From positions 1 to 64,000 of the forward strand of contig NZ_JACXLD010000001.1 in NCBI RefSeq assembly GCF_014705705.1: a stretch of DNA of 64,000 nt. Reading direction: 5' to 3'. Source of the stretch: Spongiibacter pelagi (GTDB taxonomy: Bacteria; Pseudomonadota; Gammaproteobacteria; Pseudomonadales; Spongiibacteraceae). The translations under genes were made by a program, and so were the position numbers. The notes under the pieces are model-generated. The model was not told the origin of the DNA. It was given only the letters and a program-made list of their open reading frames with translations, and made no database searches. How positions within the stretch are numbered: position 1 is the stretch's first letter; the number at the start of each line of letters is the position of its first letter. This document shows positions 8,615 through 19,314 of this stretch, piece after piece.

Positions 8615-9922
8615 ATGGATCAGCAGACAGATTACGTAAAATGGTTTCGCAACTCGGCCCCGTATATTAATGCGCACCGAGGCAAAACCTTTGTACTGAT
8701 GATTCCCGGCGAGGCAGTCGCCGACCCGAACTTTGCCAATATCGTGCACGATATCGCCCTGCTCAACAGCTTGGGCGTGCAAATGGTATTGACCCACGGT
8801 GCCCGGCCCCAGATTGAAGAACTGGTCACCAATTCCGGCATGGAAAGTCGCTTTCACAATGGCATGCGGATCACCGATTTGCCGGAATTAAAATGCGTGA
8901 CCTCGGCCGCCGGCAATCTGCGCGCAGAAATTGAATCCTTGCTGTCGATGGGCATAGCCAATTCGCCCATGCACGGTGCCGCCATTCGCATCTGCTCCGG
9001 CAACTTTGTCACCGCCAAACCCATTGGCGTATTGGACGGCGTGGATTTCCGCTATACCGGTCTGGTAAGAAAAATCGACGCCGGCGCTATTCGCGATGAC
9101 TTACAACAGCGCAATATTGTGTTGCTATCTCCGCTCGGCTATTCACCCACCGGTGAAATTTTTAACCTCACCGGGGAAGATGTCGCCGTGCATGCTGCTC
9201 AAGCACTGCAGGCCGACAAGCTGATTATCTTCACCGGAGACGAGGGCTTGATGGATGCCGAAGGGCAGCTAATTCGACAGTGCGAATACCGGGACGTTAA
9301 CGCCTTGGTCGCCGCCAATAATAACCTCGCCTATAACAACTCCGTGCAGGCCGTGGTGAACTCTGGCAGCGCCGGCATTAAGCGCTGCCATATGATTAGC
9401 TATCAACAAGACGGCGCATTGCTACAAGAGCTGTTTACCCGCGACGGTGCAGGCACGTTGATTACGCAAGAGCACTATGAACAGTTACATACCGCTGATA
9501 TTGATGATGTCGGCGGTATTCTCGGCATTATCGAACCCCTTGAAGAAAAGGGGATTTTGCTAAAACGCTCACGGGAAGTGCTGGAAACCGAAATCAATCA
9601 ATTTAAAGTGATTGAGCGCGACGGCATGGTCATCGCCTGCGCGGCACTGTATCCCTACCCAGAACAGTCTACGGGTGAAATTGCCTGCGTGGCGACCCAC
9701 GCTGACTACCGGGGAGCCGATCGGGCTGAACGCCTACTGCAACAACTGGAAAAAGATGCCCGCAAAATGGGGCTGAAGCAGGTTTTTGTACTGACCACGC
9801 AAACCGCCCACTGGTTTCAGGAGCAGGGCTATGTGCAGTGCAGCATTGACTCTCTGCCGCCGGCCAAGAAGAAACTGTACAACTTGCAGCGCAATTCCAA
9901 AGTCTTTCAAAAGACGCTTTAA
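8615..9922 (+). CDS. argA: N-acetylglutamate synthase (amino-acid acetyltransferase)
   Basis: 435 residues, cytoplasmic. It makes N-acetylglutamate from glutamate and acetyl-CoA, the first step of arginine synthesis. Residues ~20-265 are an amino-acid-kinase fold with the inhibitor-binding region (GARPQIEE, HGAAIR, SPLGYSPTGE). Residues ~290-430 are a GNAT acetyltransferase domain (ACVATHADYRGADRAERLL). Length fits the ArgA family. Translation begins at ATG 8615. rsmE starts three bases after the stop and is probably co-transcribed. argE, a later step in the pathway, is also in the window at 56505. Confidence 0.96.
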   Translation: MDQQTDYVKWFRNSAPYINAHRGKTFVLMIPGEAVADPNFANIVHDIALLNSLGVQMVLTHGARPQIEELVTNSGMESRFHNGMRITDLPELKCVTSAAGNLRAEIESLLSMGIANSPMHGAAIRICSGNFVTAKPIGVLDGVDFRYTGLVRKIDAGAIRDDLQQRNIVLLSPLGYSPTGEIFNLTGEDVAVHAAQALQADKLIIFTGDEGLMDAEGQLIRQCEYRDVNALVAANNNLAYNNSVQAVVNSGSAGIKRCHMISYQQDGALLQELFTRDGAGTLITQEHYEQLHTADIDDVGGILGIIEPLEEKGILLKRSREVLETEINQFKVIERDGMVIACAALYPYPEQSTGEIACVATHADYRGADRAERLLQQLEKDARKMGLKQVFVLTTQTAHWFQEQGYVQCSIDSLPPAKKKLYNLQRNSKVFQKTL

Positions 9923-9925
9923 GTC

Positions 9926-10660
9926 ATGCGCATTCCAAGAATTTATACCAGCCAAAGCTTGGCGACTGGCACGTCTCTGGAGCTGGAAGAGCGCGCCGCC
10001 CACTACCTGATTCAGGTATTGCGAATGAAGGCCGGGCGGCAACTTATTCTGTTTAACGGTGACGGTTTTGATTATCCCGCCGAGATCACCGAGGTCGGTC
10101 GCCGCCAGTTAATCTGCACATTGTCAGACACCGCAGAAAAAATCCGTAGTGAATCCCCCCTGCATATCGAACTCGGCATCGCCATCTCCAAGGGCGACCG
10201 CATGGACTTAGTCGTGCAAAAAGCCACTGAGCTGGGCGTGGCCAGTATTACGCCCCTATTCAGCGAGCGGGTAGATGTAAAACTACCGGAGGAGCGCCGC
10301 GAGAAAAAATGGCAGCACTGGCAGCAGATTATGATCAGCGCCTGCGAGCAGTCTGGCCGCGCACGACTGCCAGATTTAAACCCAATCACCGAGCTGGATA
10401 ACTGGATTACAGAAGATAAGAATGCGTTGAATCTGGTGCTGTGCCCAGCACGGCTAAACGAGACTGGATTAAGCCATCAGCAAGATCAAAACATTCGACT
10501 ATTGATCGGCCCCGAAGGCGGCTTGAGTGATGCGGAAATTGAACAGGCGCTAACTCAGGGTTTTCATACCTTACAGCTCGGCCCACGGGTGCTGCGCACC
10601 GAAACCGCACCGCTGGCCGCGATCAGTATTTTGCAATACCGTTTTGGCGATATGAATTAG
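9926..10660 (+). CDS. rsmE: 16S rRNA (uracil-1498-N3)-methyltransferase
   Basis: 244 residues of the SPOUT class. Residues 1-70 form the PUA-like RNA-binding domain (HYLIQVLRMKAGRQL). Residues 75-240 form the knotted SAM-binding domain, with KGDRMDLVVQKATELGV, LIGPEGGLSDAEIEQA and LGPRVLRTETAPLAA, the characteristic RsmE signatures. It methylates U1498 in the decoding centre of the 30S subunit. It follows argA by three bases and converges with the chpC-like gene. Confidence 0.95.
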   Translation: MRIPRIYTSQSLATGTSLELEERAAHYLIQVLRMKAGRQLILFNGDGFDYPAEITEVGRRQLICTLSDTAEKIRSESPLHIELGIAISKGDRMDLVVQKATELGVASITPLFSERVDVKLPEERREKKWQHWQQIMISACEQSGRARLPDLNPITELDNWITEDKNALNLVLCPARLNETGLSHQQDQNIRLLIGPEGGLSDAEIEQALTQGFHTLQLGPRVLRTETAPLAAISILQYRFGDMN

Positions 10661-10666
10661 ACAGAC

Positions 10667-11245
10667 CTAGTGATCTTTGTTTTCTGCGCTATCGCTAAGG
10701 TTTTCTATGCTCTGACCTTCCGGGCTCTGATCCTCAACGCTATCGCCGTCTTCGCTCCAGCTACCATCGCCATACAAGGTTTGCAGAATTTGTCGCTCCA
10801 GATATTCCCAGTCCGGCACCAGCATTTCAATGCCATCAACCTGTACCCTGCTCTGAATCACATCCTCTTTTTCACCCGCCGAGCCCGACTTGGAAATATC
10901 CAATAGGCCAACTTCTGCCGGAGATAAATTCCGCAGCCTCGGCATACCGGCAAGGGCGATAGCAAAATAGGGCAAACGCTCCGGCGCACTCAAGCCAATT
11001 ACAATTGCCGCTTGCTTGAACTGATAATCCCGAGGCAAGGTGCGTCCCAACATGCCTTCCACACTGACAATCGGCACCTCATTATCTCGCCACTGCAGCG
11101 TTCCCAGGGTCACGGACGAAGCGATCGCAGAGGCAAGCCCCGAGTTCACCACCTCCGCCACACAGTTGTTGGGCACCAGTAAAAGATTGCGGTCGATGGG
11201 TAACATCAAGCAGGGAAGTTGCGAGCTATCGGCGATCGTCTTCAT
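10667..11245 (-). CDS. chpC: CheW-domain protein of the Pil-Chp system (ChpC-like)
   Basis: 192 residues. Residues ~8-160 form a CheW-like beta-barrel (MLPIDRNLLLVPNNCVAEVV, WRDNEVPIVSVEGMLG). The C-terminal 30 residues are a Ser/Glu/Asp-rich disordered tail. Its ATG overlaps the chpA stop by four bases (11242-11245), so the two are translationally coupled. In Pseudomonas the CheW-like protein after chpA/chpB is ChpC, which couples some chemoreceptors to the ChpA kinase. The name is given on synteny. In this genome it follows chpA directly because chpB is missing. Confidence 0.8.
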   Translation of the reverse strand: MKTIADSSQLPCLMLPIDRNLLLVPNNCVAEVVNSGLASAIASSVTLGTLQWRDNEVPIVSVEGMLGRTLPRDYQFKQAAIVIGLSAPERLPYFAIALAGMPRLRNLSPAEVGLLDISKSGSAGEKEDVIQSRVQVDGIEMLVPDWEYLERQILQTLYGDGSWSEDGDSVEDQSPEGQSIENLSDSAENKDH

Positions 11246-14200
11246 GCCACTTCCTCGCTCGCCAAGACTTCGTCAATAGTCTTCAATAACTGAATTTCCT
11301 GATAGGGCTTGCCCAAGAAGCGACTGACGCCAAGGGTGCGAGCACGCTGCCGGTGTTTATCCCCGGTACGAGAGCTGATCACAATAATGGGCATGGCCGC
11401 CAAATGCGGATTGCCCTTCACCTGACTGGCGACTTCAAAGCCGTCCATACGCGGCATTTCAATATCGAGCAGCATCACATCGGGCAAACGATCCATGCTT
11501 TGTAGTAACTGCATGGCTTCCAAACCGTCGCGAGCCAGCACCACATCCATGCTCTGCCGCTCCAACAAGCGCGAGGTTACCTTGCGAACCGTCACCGAGT
11601 CGTCCACCACCATAACTTTACGGCGCAGACGCGATGGCTCAGCAAGCACACCCTGACGACCATCATGCAACAACAGGCGCGCTTCATTCGCGCGGATGCT
11701 GGCGAGAATATCGAGGATGATGACCACACCACCATCGCCCAGAATCGTTGCACCAGAGAGTCCCGGCACCGCCGCAAACTGCGGCCCCAACGTTTTAACC
11801 ACCACTTCGCGAGCGCCGAGAATAGAATCTACCTGCACCGCCGAAGCCGGATCAGCATTGCGGATCAGCAACACCGGACGCGGCTCAAATTCGCTTTGCA
11901 ACACTGGTTTACCACTGCCCAATAGCTGGCCGAGGTAATGCACTTTGTAAGACTGGCCAGCGTAGTTGTAATCCGGCCCACCGGGTTCGTAGTACACCTC
12001 AAGCTCGTAGGGGCTGATGCGCACAATGCCTTCAATACTGTTGAGTGGCACCGCATAAATTTCACCGCCAGCACTCACTAACAAGGCGCGGTTCACCGAT
12101 ATAGTGAAAGGTAGGCGAATGGTAAATTCCGTACCTTTACCGGATTCTGAGCTAACAGAAATGCCGCCGCCCAATTGCTTCAGTTCACTGCGCACTACAT
12201 CCATGCCGACACCGCGACCGGATATCTGGGTCACGTTTTCAGCGGTGGAGAAACCGGCGTGGAAAATATATTCCAGCAATTGCGCATCGGTCAGTTCCGC
12301 CTGCGCATCCATCAAGCCCAACGACTCAGCTTTGCGGCGCACGTTCTGTAAATTGATACCGGCACCGTCATCGGCAATGCGAATTACAACGTCACCACCC
12401 TGACGCTCAAAGTGCATATCGATGTAGCCAACCGGCGGCTTGCCTTCCAGTTGGCGACGGCTTGCCACTTCAATACCGTGGTCAATTGAGTTGCGTAGTA
12501 AATGCTCCAGCACCGGGATAATGCGTTCAAGTACCCGGCGGTCCATCTCGCCATCGGCGTTAAATACCCGGAACTCAACCTGCTTGCCAAGCTCACCAGC
12601 AACCTGCCTAACACCACGACGTAGGCGAGGAACCATGCGCGAGAAATGCACCATCTGCGAACGCATCAAGCCTTCTTGCAGCTCGCTATTAACGCGCGCC
12701 TGCTGAGTCAACAGGGTTTCAACATCGCGCTTTTTATTGACCACGGTACTGCGCAAGTCGATCAAGTCTGAGGCCGATTCCATTAGCGCCCGCGACAATT
12801 CCTGCAAGTGGCTGTAGCGGTCAAACTCTAGCGGATCAAAGCCCTCCGCCCCTTCGCTGGCCATTTGTTCACGGCGGAACAAAATCTGCGCCTCGGTCTC
12901 GCGGTCGAGTACCCGCACCTGATCTTGCAAGCGGGCAACCGTCATCTCCATCTCATCGAGGGAGAAGTTAATATCACTAACTTGCTCTTCAACCCGGCCG
13001 CGCGCAATAGAGGTTTCACCAGAAAGATTGATCAACTGCTCCAGCAATTCCGCCGGTACTTTGATCATTTCTTGTGGGCCGCGCGCCATCATGTTCAGGG
13101 CGGGATTTTCGCCATCCATCAACTCAGCGGATGGTGCTGCCGTGGCGACCAATTCCCCAGCACCCGGCTCGGTAACCGATGGCAAGGCCGCCTCTGCGGG
13201 CGGATCTAATTCCACCGGCACGGCTACGCCATGAACTTGTGCTTCTACCGTGTTGAAATGGGCGACCAACACATCTTGTTGGCGCTGAATTTCGTGCAAT
13301 AAAGACGTCAGATCCGGATTTGTTCGCGCAAGTTCGGCATTGATTACGCCTTCAAATTGGTGGCTGAGATCGCCCAGTTGCGACAATCCCGAAAGACGCG
13401 CACCACCCTTCAAGGTGTGCAGGGAGCGCAACACCCCATCGAGAGGCGAGGTGTTGGCAATATCCTCGGACCAAAGGTGAATGGACTCATCAAGGCTGTC
13501 GATAAGATCGCGCCCTTCCTCAAGAAATATCTCGAGAATTTCCGGGTCGGCATCAGCGTCAATCAAGCCGCTTTTGGCAAGCTCGTTCGCTTCGGGCTCA
13601 ATCTGGCTTGTTTCAGATTCGAGATGAGTTGCGTCTGGGGTGGATAACTCCACTACCTGCTCGTCGGCCGGTACCGAATCTATAGGCGCAGCGTCGGTGT
13701 CATCGCCTGACTCATCAACAGCTAGCCCATCAACAACTAACTCACCAGCGATCTCATCACTTGTCTCGTTACCTATCTCAACACCTGTCTCGCTAACAAC
13801 AGGCTCAAAGGTCTGGTCTTCGCTAACTTCTTCGTAATCTCGCAGGCTATCCAGCAGCTCATTGTCACCATCAACCGACTGCTGCGAGGCCAGCTGATTC
13901 AGGTCTACCATCAACTGTTCCAGTGCGCGCCGCACCAGTTCAGGATAGGCTGCCGGCAGAGGATCGCGGGTACGCGAAAACATCACCTGCAGCGCTTGCG
14001 CCATTTCCGCCGTAGCCTGGCTGCCAATTTCTTCTGAACGATTGGCAAATTGTCCCATCACACCGGCATAGTTTCTGAACAGCGCCGCACTGATGCCATC
14101 ACCGCCCTGATCAATCAAATCCATCAACTTCTGCAGGTGATCGCCATAATGCAGAAGAAAATCCAGTAACTCCTGCTGCCCCAAGGTGACGTCATCAACA

Positions 14201-16656
14201 CCGCTGTGAGCACGGCTTAGCTGCTGGGCGCTAACCTGCTCTATACGGGCAATAAGCTCACTGGCATCCTGCAATGCAGAAACCGGCTCGGAGCGCAAAG
14301 TACGCAACATGTTTCTGGCGCTCTCCGCCACAGTTGCAATTAATTCCACCAGCGACTTGTCAGCGGTTACCCGCATCGCGCGCAACTCTTTCACTAACTC
14401 TTCAAGCGGCGAAATGATATTGGCCAGCGGCCATACCTCCGCCATTTTGGACGAGCCCTTCAGGGTGTGAAGAGAGCGCTGCAATTCGTCGCTAAGGCGC
14501 ACCGGATAATTAACGATGCTATCGAGATAATTTTCGATGGTTTGCAAATGCTGCCCAGCCTCAACCACGAATACCCGAATCACTTCCGGTTCGTGAGCGG
14601 CAGAAGGAGAAGCATTCAAGGCTGCGCCCGATGATTGGCTGCGCGCCAAGGCCGAGGCCTGTTGTTCTAACAACTCAATTCGCGAGTGCGGAAGCTCTCT
14701 GCCCTGCTTCAACTGCGCCAGCATTTCCGGCAACAGCGCAACCACTTGTTTGAGCAGATCAAAACGGGCTGCATCTGCCCTGAACTGACCATCCACCACC
14801 CGGTTAAGCATGTCCTCAACCAGCCAAGCCAGCTCGCCAAACTGCATGGCGCCCGCCATACGGCCACTGCCTTTTAAGGTGTGAAAGGCACGACGCACCT
14901 CAGCCAATAATTCCGTAGACTCCGGCTGCCGCTCCCACTTGGGCAATTGTTCCAGCAAGCCATCTAAAACTTCGGCGGCTTCTTCCAGAAATACCTCTAG
15001 GATTTCTGGATCTAAACCGCTCTCGACAACAGGCTCGATAAGCTCTTGAACCGTCTCTGGCACCGCCTCGGTTACCCTTGGCGGATAACCCAGCCCCGTG
15101 ACGCAGCGCTCAGCCAAGGCCAATAGGCTCTGATCGTCTTCACTATTGCCGTGAACACTGCGGGCAAGATAATAATCCACCGACGACATCGCATCGGCCA
15201 GCGCGTCCAACTCGGCCCACTCAGGCTGGCGATTAACGGCAATAAGTTGTTCATCGATATAAAGCGCGCAGCTATCCAGCAAGGCTGCCGGCAATAGCAG
15301 TTGCGCTTCGCGCAAGCTACTGCTCAATTCCCACAGCCAACCAGAAACCGGCTCCAACTCCGCAACAAGCCAGCCGCTATCGACATAGCTCATCACCGCA
15401 TCTTGCGCTTCCTCAATCAGTTGGGCACTGCGCTCGGCAAGCAGTTTGCGCGGGGTAGGTTCAAGCTCAGCAAGCTGCCCGCGATTTTGTCCGTGAGCAT
15501 ATTGCTGAAGCGCATTGGCGCCTTCTTCCAGCAGGGTTAAAAGACCAAGCTGATTGTCTTGGTCGAGGCGAATTGCCAAATCTTCCAGCTCGCCGCGCAG
15601 GGCAAAAAAGGCCCGCGACTCACCCAATACTGCCAAGCCCGTTGCCAGAGACAAACAAGCCTCGCCATCCAACTCTGCACCTGCGCGACCTAATTGCGCC
15701 TGCTCATTCAGCATCCTCGCCAGATCGACACGGGCCTGTTCTTCAAGCGCAACAACGTCACTCTCAACTGAGGTGAAGTAGCGTTCACGCAATGACTGCA
15801 AAGTCTGGTCATCACTTTCGCTGCAGGCAATATGAAACAAAATACGCCGCTGCAACGCTGCCGGTGGCGCTTGTTCAAATGCCGCCAAACCGTGTTCAGT
15901 TAACTCACTGGCAAGCTGCGCAAGCTGTTGATGTAGCGCCTGCAATAATTGTTCGGCAATGCCTTTGGCTATTTGATCCTTTGCACAGAGTACGATCAGC
16001 CCTTGCGCAAGCAGCCAGAAGTTTTCCCACGGACTTGCGGCCGACAGCTTGGCGGCACGCGCAAAGACTTTGAATAGATAGTCACAACTCTGTGCTCGCT
16101 GCGATCCCTGCCGAAAAGCGGTCAGCGCCAACTCGCCCATTTTGTCGAGTTTCGCGGCCATCTCGGCCAGTTTGTCGGCTTCCAGCGCCAGTGCCTGCGA
16201 GCTGGGAGGCGCTACATCCAGTGAAACAGAGAACAGTGGCGGGGCAGAAAGCAGCGGTTTATCGACCGCAGCCCGCAAGTGGTCAAACAGCGGAATCAAA
16301 CGAAATGGCTGCAGGGACTGATGTTGCCTAACTTCCTGCAAATAATCCGGCAGTAGGCGGCACAGGTTTTCCAGCACCCGCAATTCGGCTGCATGTTGCG
16401 TAGAGTCGGTATCTGGTAGCGCCGCCAAGTCACTTAGCACCGCTTCCATTTCTTCCAGTAATTGCGCAGGGCCGCTGAATTCGGCAAGGCGCAAACTACC
16501 CTGAATCAAGTGCAGCTGACGCGCCAGTTTTTGAATCCGCTCACTGTCCGCCGCGTGATCACAGAACGTCGCCAGTGTTTGAGCACTGCGCTGCAGCGAC
16601 TCCCGCACTTCAGCGGCGAGCCATTCCAAGGCGACAACATTGCGATGAGCCAACAT
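11242..16656 (-). CDS. chpA: ChpA, hybrid chemotaxis histidine kinase for type IV pili
   Basis: 1804 residues, cytoplasmic. Three canonical Hpt domains carry HTLKG with the phospho-His at about 590, 729 and 1078. An N-terminal Hpt-like region (HLIQGSLRL, ~49) lacks the Lys. Then come the CheA dimerisation region, a HATPase domain (RNSIDHGIE ~1390, DDGAGI, GRGVGMDVV), a CheW domain (~1520-1650) and a C-terminal receiver (VMVVDDS, phospho-Asp in LLDIEMP ~1729, Lys in LGKPY). Pseudomonas ChpA is longer (~2470) with more phosphotransfer domains, so this is a compact version. It phosphorylates PilG and PilH to control pilus extension, retraction and cAMP. Acidic Ser/Thr/Glu-rich linkers separate the Hpt domains. 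Confidence 0.95.
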   Translation of the reverse strand: MLAHRNVVALEWLAAEVRESLQRSAQTLATFCDHAADSERIQKLARQLHLIQGSLRLAEFSGPAQLLEEMEAVLSDLAALPDTDSTQHAAELRVLENLCRLLPDYLQEVRQHQSLQPFRLIPLFDHLRAAVDKPLLSAPPLFSVSLDVAPPSSQALALEADKLAEMAAKLDKMGELALTAFRQGSQRAQSCDYLFKVFARAAKLSAASPWENFWLLAQGLIVLCAKDQIAKGIAEQLLQALHQQLAQLASELTEHGLAAFEQAPPAALQRRILFHIACSESDDQTLQSLRERYFTSVESDVVALEEQARVDLARMLNEQAQLGRAGAELDGEACLSLATGLAVLGESRAFFALRGELEDLAIRLDQDNQLGLLTLLEEGANALQQYAHGQNRGQLAELEPTPRKLLAERSAQLIEEAQDAVMSYVDSGWLVAELEPVSGWLWELSSSLREAQLLLPAALLDSCALYIDEQLIAVNRQPEWAELDALADAMSSVDYYLARSVHGNSEDDQSLLALAERCVTGLGYPPRVTEAVPETVQELIEPVVESGLDPEILEVFLEEAAEVLDGLLEQLPKWERQPESTELLAEVRRAFHTLKGSGRMAGAMQFGELAWLVEDMLNRVVDGQFRADAARFDLLKQVVALLPEMLAQLKQGRELPHSRIELLEQQASALARSQSSGAALNASPSAAHEPEVIRVFVVEAGQHLQTIENYLDSIVNYPVRLSDELQRSLHTLKGSSKMAEVWPLANIISPLEELVKELRAMRVTADKSLVELIATVAESARNMLRTLRSEPVSALQDASELIARIEQVSAQQLSRAHSGVDDVTLGQQELLDFLLHYGDHLQKLMDLIDQGGDGISAALFRNYAGVMGQFANRSEEIGSQATAEMAQALQVMFSRTRDPLPAAYPELVRRALEQLMVDLNQLASQQSVDGDNELLDSLRDYEEVSEDQTFEPVVSETGVEIGNETSDEIAGELVVDGLAVDESGDDTDAAPIDSVPADEQVVELSTPDATHLESETSQIEPEANELAKSGLIDADADPEILEIFLEEGRDLIDSLDESIHLWSEDIANTSPLDGVLRSLHTLKGGARLSGLSQLGDLSHQFEGVINAELARTNPDLTSLLHEIQRQQDVLVAHFNTVEAQVHGVAVPVELDPPAEAALPSVTEPGAGELVATAAPSAELMDGENPALNMMARGPQEMIKVPAELLEQLINLSGETSIARGRVEEQVSDINFSLDEMEMTVARLQDQVRVLDRETEAQILFRREQMASEGAEGFDPLEFDRYSHLQELSRALMESASDLIDLRSTVVNKKRDVETLLTQQARVNSELQEGLMRSQMVHFSRMVPRLRRGVRQVAGELGKQVEFRVFNADGEMDRRVLERIIPVLEHLLRNSIDHGIEVASRRQLEGKPPVGYIDMHFERQGGDVVIRIADDGAGINLQNVRRKAESLGLMDAQAELTDAQLLEYIFHAGFSTAENVTQISGRGVGMDVVRSELKQLGGGISVSSESGKGTEFTIRLPFTISVNRALLVSAGGEIYAVPLNSIEGIVRISPYELEVYYEPGGPDYNYAGQSYKVHYLGQLLGSGKPVLQSEFEPRPVLLIRNADPASAVQVDSILGAREVVVKTLGPQFAAVPGLSGATILGDGGVVIILDILASIRANEARLLLHDGRQGVLAEPSRLRRKVMVVDDSVTVRKVTSRLLERQSMDVVLARDGLEAMQLLQSMDRLPDVMLLDIEMPRMDGFEVASQVKGNPHLAAMPIIVISSRTGDKHRQRARTLGVSRFLGKPYQEIQLLKTIDEVLASEEVA

Positions 16657-16683
16657 ATCAGGAAATCAAATCCGCTCGAGCCA

Positions 16684-18714
16684 TCAACGATTCGGGTTTG
16701 GCAGAGTGAAACCCGCCACCGAGCTACGCAGGTCGTTGGTGATTTCAGCCAAGGCCCCAATCGACTGCGCCGTCTCTTTGGTTCCCGAGGAGGTTTTGTC
16801 AGTAATGCGCTGGATAATTTCCATAATGCCGGCAATCTGTTCCGCCGAGCGAGTCTGGTCGTTTGCCGCGCCAGAGATGGCTTCAATCAGTCCCGCCAAT
16901 TCCTGAGATACGCTTTCAATCTCGGTTAGGGCCTGCCCCGCATCCTGGGCCAGATTTGCCCCGCGCACCACCTCAGAGGTGGTCTGCTCCATTGAGATAA
17001 CCGCTTCATTGGTATCTGATTGAATGGTTTTTACCAGCGCCTCAATCTGCCGGGTCGCCGCAGAAGAGCGCTCTGCCAAGCGCTGTACTTCGTCGGCAAC
17101 AACCGCAAAACCCCGACCCGCGTCGCCAGCCATCGAAGCCTGAATGGCCGCGTTAAGGGCCAGAATATTGGTTTGGTCGGCAATGTCGTTAATCAAAGAA
17201 ACGATATCGCCGATTTCTTGCGAAGATTCACCGAGACGCTTAATACGCTTTGAGGTGTCTTGAATCTGCTCGCGAATATTATCCATGCCCTTAATAGTGT
17301 TCTGCACCACCAGCGAGCCATTGTTGGCGATGCCAACCGAGCGCTCTGCCACCGCCGCCGAGTCGCGTGCGTTATTGGAAACCTTATTGATGATCTGACG
17401 CATATCGCCAATCGCCGAGGTCGCGCCGGTAATTTCCCGCGCCTGACTCTCTGAAGCTTCTGCCAATTCCAAGGCGGTCGACTGGGTGCTTTGCGCCGCT
17501 TTTGAAACTTCCTGCGCGGTCTCGTTGATTTGCGAAACCAGTACCCGCAATTGGTCGATAGTAAAGTTAATCGAGTCAGCAATGGCGCCGGTAAAGTCTT
17601 CGGTTACCGTAGCTGAGGCGGTCAAATCACCATCCGCCAAGTCCGCCAATTCATCCAGCAAGCGCAAAATAGCGGCCTGATTTTTTTCATTCGCTTCCGA
17701 CGAGGTCGCCAGCCGACGACGACTATTGCGCACCGACTGCAAAGCCAATAGCGCCAAACCAATAAAGGTTAGCGCACCAAATAAAATGGCGGTTTTTACG
17801 GTAAAAACCCGCTTGCTATCGAGCTTGGCAATTTCACCGCTGAGCGAGCTGGTTACCGAAGTGACTTCCGGCACATTGTTCACAATGGCCATTGCCGCCT
17901 CATTGGCCGCCAACAACTGGGGGGCAACCTCGAAAATACGGCTTACCGACGCGCTTAAACTTTGAAAGTCAGTACTAATACGAGACAACAGATTTTGTGC
18001 TTCACGGTTATCTACCCGATCAATATTGATCGCCTTATTGCCTTTCATCAGCCCGGCGAGTACCGCACCAAACTCGTTGGCGTCTACGCCGAACTGCGCA
18101 CCCGCGGTGTTAGCCGCCTTATCGCCAAAGTGCATTTGTACCGTGCTATTGCTCATACGTTCCAGCAGCCACGCCTGCCGCTGGGCAATAGCAACTTGAT
18201 CCGCCTTGGCATTGTTGCGCACCATCAAAGCCACAACCTGATTGCTGTACTCCTGCAACTGCGGCAGGGTACGTTTCATCTCTGCCGTTACTTCGTAAAC
18301 AGACAGAATTTCCTCTCGGGAATCAATAATGGTGTTGGTCGCGCGGTACAGCTCATCCCACAATTTATTTAATTGCTGAACTCGATCACCCAATAATTTG
18401 GCCGGGCTGAGCATCTCATCGCCACCGCTTACCAACTCGCGGCGCACCGTTTCAAAATTGCGCTGAGCGCGGGAAAGGACTTCAAACGCGGGAGCATCGC
18501 CCGCCGCCGCCCGACCAGAAGCGGTGGCTAACTGCTGCGAGTACAGGCGCATTTCACTGCTTAACTCAAGATAGCGCTGATCGAAGTTGGCATTGCGTAA
18601 AACAATGTAGGAGTTGATGGCGGCTGCGACAAAGCTCACCACGATGAGCACCATCAAAAACACCGCGGTGCGGTTGCCCCGGAACCTCGCCTCATAGGCA
18701 TTTCCTAAAGCCAT
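16684..18714 (-). CDS. pilJ: PilJ, methyl-accepting chemoreceptor of the twitching system
   Basis: About 676 residues. One transmembrane helix lies near 17-37 and a second near 300-320; between them is the long periplasmic PilJ-type helical domain. A HAMP-like segment is followed by the cytoplasmic coiled-coil signalling domain, whose hairpin tip contains [21 protein letters not shown] and [15 protein letters not shown]. The start at 18714 ([11 protein letters not shown]) is chosen over the TTG at 18732, which overlaps a GGGGGAG ribosome site. It reports on pilin or surface contact to ChpA. No methyltransferase gene (pilK) lies between pilJ and chpA, where it usually is. Confidence 0.95.
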   Translation of the reverse strand: MALGNAYEARFRGNRTAVFLMVLIVVSFVAAAINSYIVLRNANFDQRYLELSSEMRLYSQQLATASGRAAAGDAPAFEVLSRAQRNFETVRRELVSGGDEMLSPAKLLGDRVQQLNKLWDELYRATNTIIDSREEILSVYEVTAEMKRTLPQLQEYSNQVVALMVRNNAKADQVAIAQRQAWLLERMSNSTVQMHFGDKAANTAGAQFGVDANEFGAVLAGLMKGNKAINIDRVDNREAQNLLSRISTDFQSLSASVSRIFEVAPQLLAANEAAMAIVNNVPEVTSVTSSLSGEIAKLDSKRVFTVKTAILFGALTFIGLALLALQSVRNSRRRLATSSEANEKNQAAILRLLDELADLADGDLTASATVTEDFTGAIADSINFTIDQLRVLVSQINETAQEVSKAAQSTQSTALELAEASESQAREITGATSAIGDMRQIINKVSNNARDSAAVAERSVGIANNGSLVVQNTIKGMDNIREQIQDTSKRIKRLGESSQEIGDIVSLINDIADQTNILALNAAIQASMAGDAGRGFAVVADEVQRLAERSSAATRQIEALVKTIQSDTNEAVISMEQTTSEVVRGANLAQDAGQALTEIESVSQELAGLIEAISGAANDQTRSAEQIAGIMEIIQRITDKTSSGTKETAQSIGALAEITNDLRSSVAGFTLPNPNR

Positions 18715-18763
18715 ATACTGCAACTCCCCCAAAAAACTTTTTAATAGTTGCTACGCCGCCGAA

Positions 18764-19309
18764 TCAGGCAGCGACATTCAGAAATTCGTAATCGTCAAAT
18801 AAGCGCGCAATTTTAAACAGCAGCCAGGTCTGGGCATTTTCGCCAACACGATACCCACCTTGGATAAAGCGCCCCAACTCGGCGGGCAAATCTTCATTGC
18901 TGTCAAAATAGGTTCGACGCTGAAAATATTGCATCCCCAGCACCTCGTCAACGAGGAGGCCCACAAGAAAATCGTCGTTTTCGCAAACCAGTACCCGGCG
19001 ATTGCGGTGGCTGCGCGACTCCAACCCCAAAAACGCGCCCAAATCGATCATCGGCAACAGCCGACCGCGAATATTTGCCACGCCTTTAACCCAGGTTTTC
19101 ACTCCGGGAATTCGCGTTACATTGGGTTCGACCAATACTTCACTAACCTCGCCCATGGGCACCACAAAGCTGTGCCCAGCCAATGCAAAGCCAACCCCGC
19201 TCCATAAATTTTCAACGGGCTGATTTAAGCTGGGGCTGCGCTGCTGCCCCTCTCCCGCTAGCTGGGAGAGAGACCGTAGGTATTCAAAAGGGGAAAGAGA
19301 AACATCCAT
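18764..19309 (-). CDS. pilI: PilI, CheW-like adaptor
   Basis: 181 residues with a single CheW domain (~30-175): AGHSFVVPMGEVSEVL, GVKTWVKGVANIRGRLLPMIDLGAFLG and the C-terminal RRTYFDSNEDLP. It joins PilJ to the ChpA kinase. It lies five bases after pilH and 49 before the pilJ start in the operon order pilG-H-I-J-chpA-chpC. Confidence 0.93.
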   Translation of the reverse strand: MDVSLSPFEYLRSLSQLAGEGQQRSPSLNQPVENLWSGVGFALAGHSFVVPMGEVSEVLVEPNVTRIPGVKTWVKGVANIRGRLLPMIDLGAFLGLESRSHRNRRVLVCENDDFLVGLLVDEVLGMQYFQRRTYFDSNEDLPAELGRFIQGGYRVGENAQTWLLFKIARLFDDYEFLNVAA

Positions 19310-19314
19310 CTATA

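Noticed and set aside
12440..13837. Several plus-strand frames across chpA
   Set aside because: Antisense to a well-supported 1804-residue kinase gene with all expected motifs.
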